From: CBIHON01 sp966211965
GTDB lineage: Bacteria; Pseudomonadota; Gammaproteobacteria; Burkholderiales; Burkholderiaceae_D
NCBI GenBank assembly: GCA_966211965.1
Contig: CBIHON010000059.1
Location: forward strand, 1 to 24,236
Direction of reading: 5' to 3'
DNA: 24,236 nucleotides
The notes under the pieces were generated by a model. The model had not been told where the DNA came from. It did no database searches and saw nothing but the letters and a program-made list of their open reading frames with translations. Below, in pieces: positions 24,182-24,236 of the stretch. A program made the translations under genes and the position numbers. Within the stretch, counting starts at the first letter, position 1; each line of letters starts with the position of its first letter.

Positions 24182-24236
24182 TAGAGCAGTTTCAGCCTGA
24201 CCGTACACGGCCAAGGTTGAGCCGAGAAGCGCAACC
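24182..24236. repeat. Palindromic MITE-like element, family A, copy 2 (cut by window end)
   Basis: TAGAGCA, one variable base, then TTTCAGCCTGACCGTAC repeats the left arm of the element at 2413-2537, and similarity continues through CGGCCAA. Here the outer tetranucleotide is TTAG rather than CTAG. Only the left ~55 bases are inside the window. It starts 50 bases after the RidA stop, marking the visible end of the operon. Confidence 0.7.

Overview
This window looks like chromosome from a betaproteobacterium, most likely in the Oxalobacteraceae (Herminiimonas/Janthinobacterium/Herbaspirillum type). That placement is inferred from protein character, moderate-to-high GC with short AT-rich intergenic stretches, and the gene mix. 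No rRNA, tRNA or CRISPR array was seen.

Left part (1-8.1 kb). The window opens inside a large secreted or surface protein with fibronectin type III repeats, followed by four tandem ~112-residue modules that I do not recognise. A 125-bp palindromic element follows. Next, on the minus strand, is a signalling pair: an 845-aa membrane hybrid histidine kinase (MASE4, HisKA, HATPase, two receiver domains) and a stand-alone receiver, joined by a TGATG stop/start overlap. After a 570-bp gene-free region come a helical, hemerythrin-like protein with a His-rich tail and a DUF599 membrane protein. The stop codon of the DUF599 gene lies inside a second palindromic, MITE-like element.

Middle (8.2-16.9 kb). 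Ordinary metabolic genes dominate: fumC, a methyl-accepting chemotaxis protein, a VOC protein, a DUF938 methyltransferase and fpr. The divergent argP / (argO + ACT-domain gene) set forms a basic amino acid export module. Between the chemotaxis gene and the VOC gene lie two broken genes, a LysR regulator (minus) and an acyl-CoA dehydrogenase (plus). Both lack their 5' parts, as expected if one deletion removed the centre of a divergent regulator/enzyme pair.

Right part (17.0-24.1 kb). This is a compact six-gene plus-strand operon for aerobic, CoA-dependent degradation of an ortho-substituted benzoate, best matched by the 2-aminobenzoate (anthranilate) pathway known from Azoarcus evansii. The genes are an aryl-CoA ligase, a monooxygenase/old-yellow-enzyme fusion, a MarR regulator, a crotonase, an acyl-CoA dehydrogenase and a RidA-family protein. 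A nearly perfect 24-bp palindrome overlaps a possible -10 box upstream and is a strong candidate MarR operator. Two features stand out. The crotonase lacks both hydratase glutamates. The RidA protein has Met where classical RidA has Arg105, which would suit an enamine/imine substrate held as a CoA thioester with no free carboxylate. A second copy of the palindromic element seen at 2.4 kb begins right after the operon and runs off the window.
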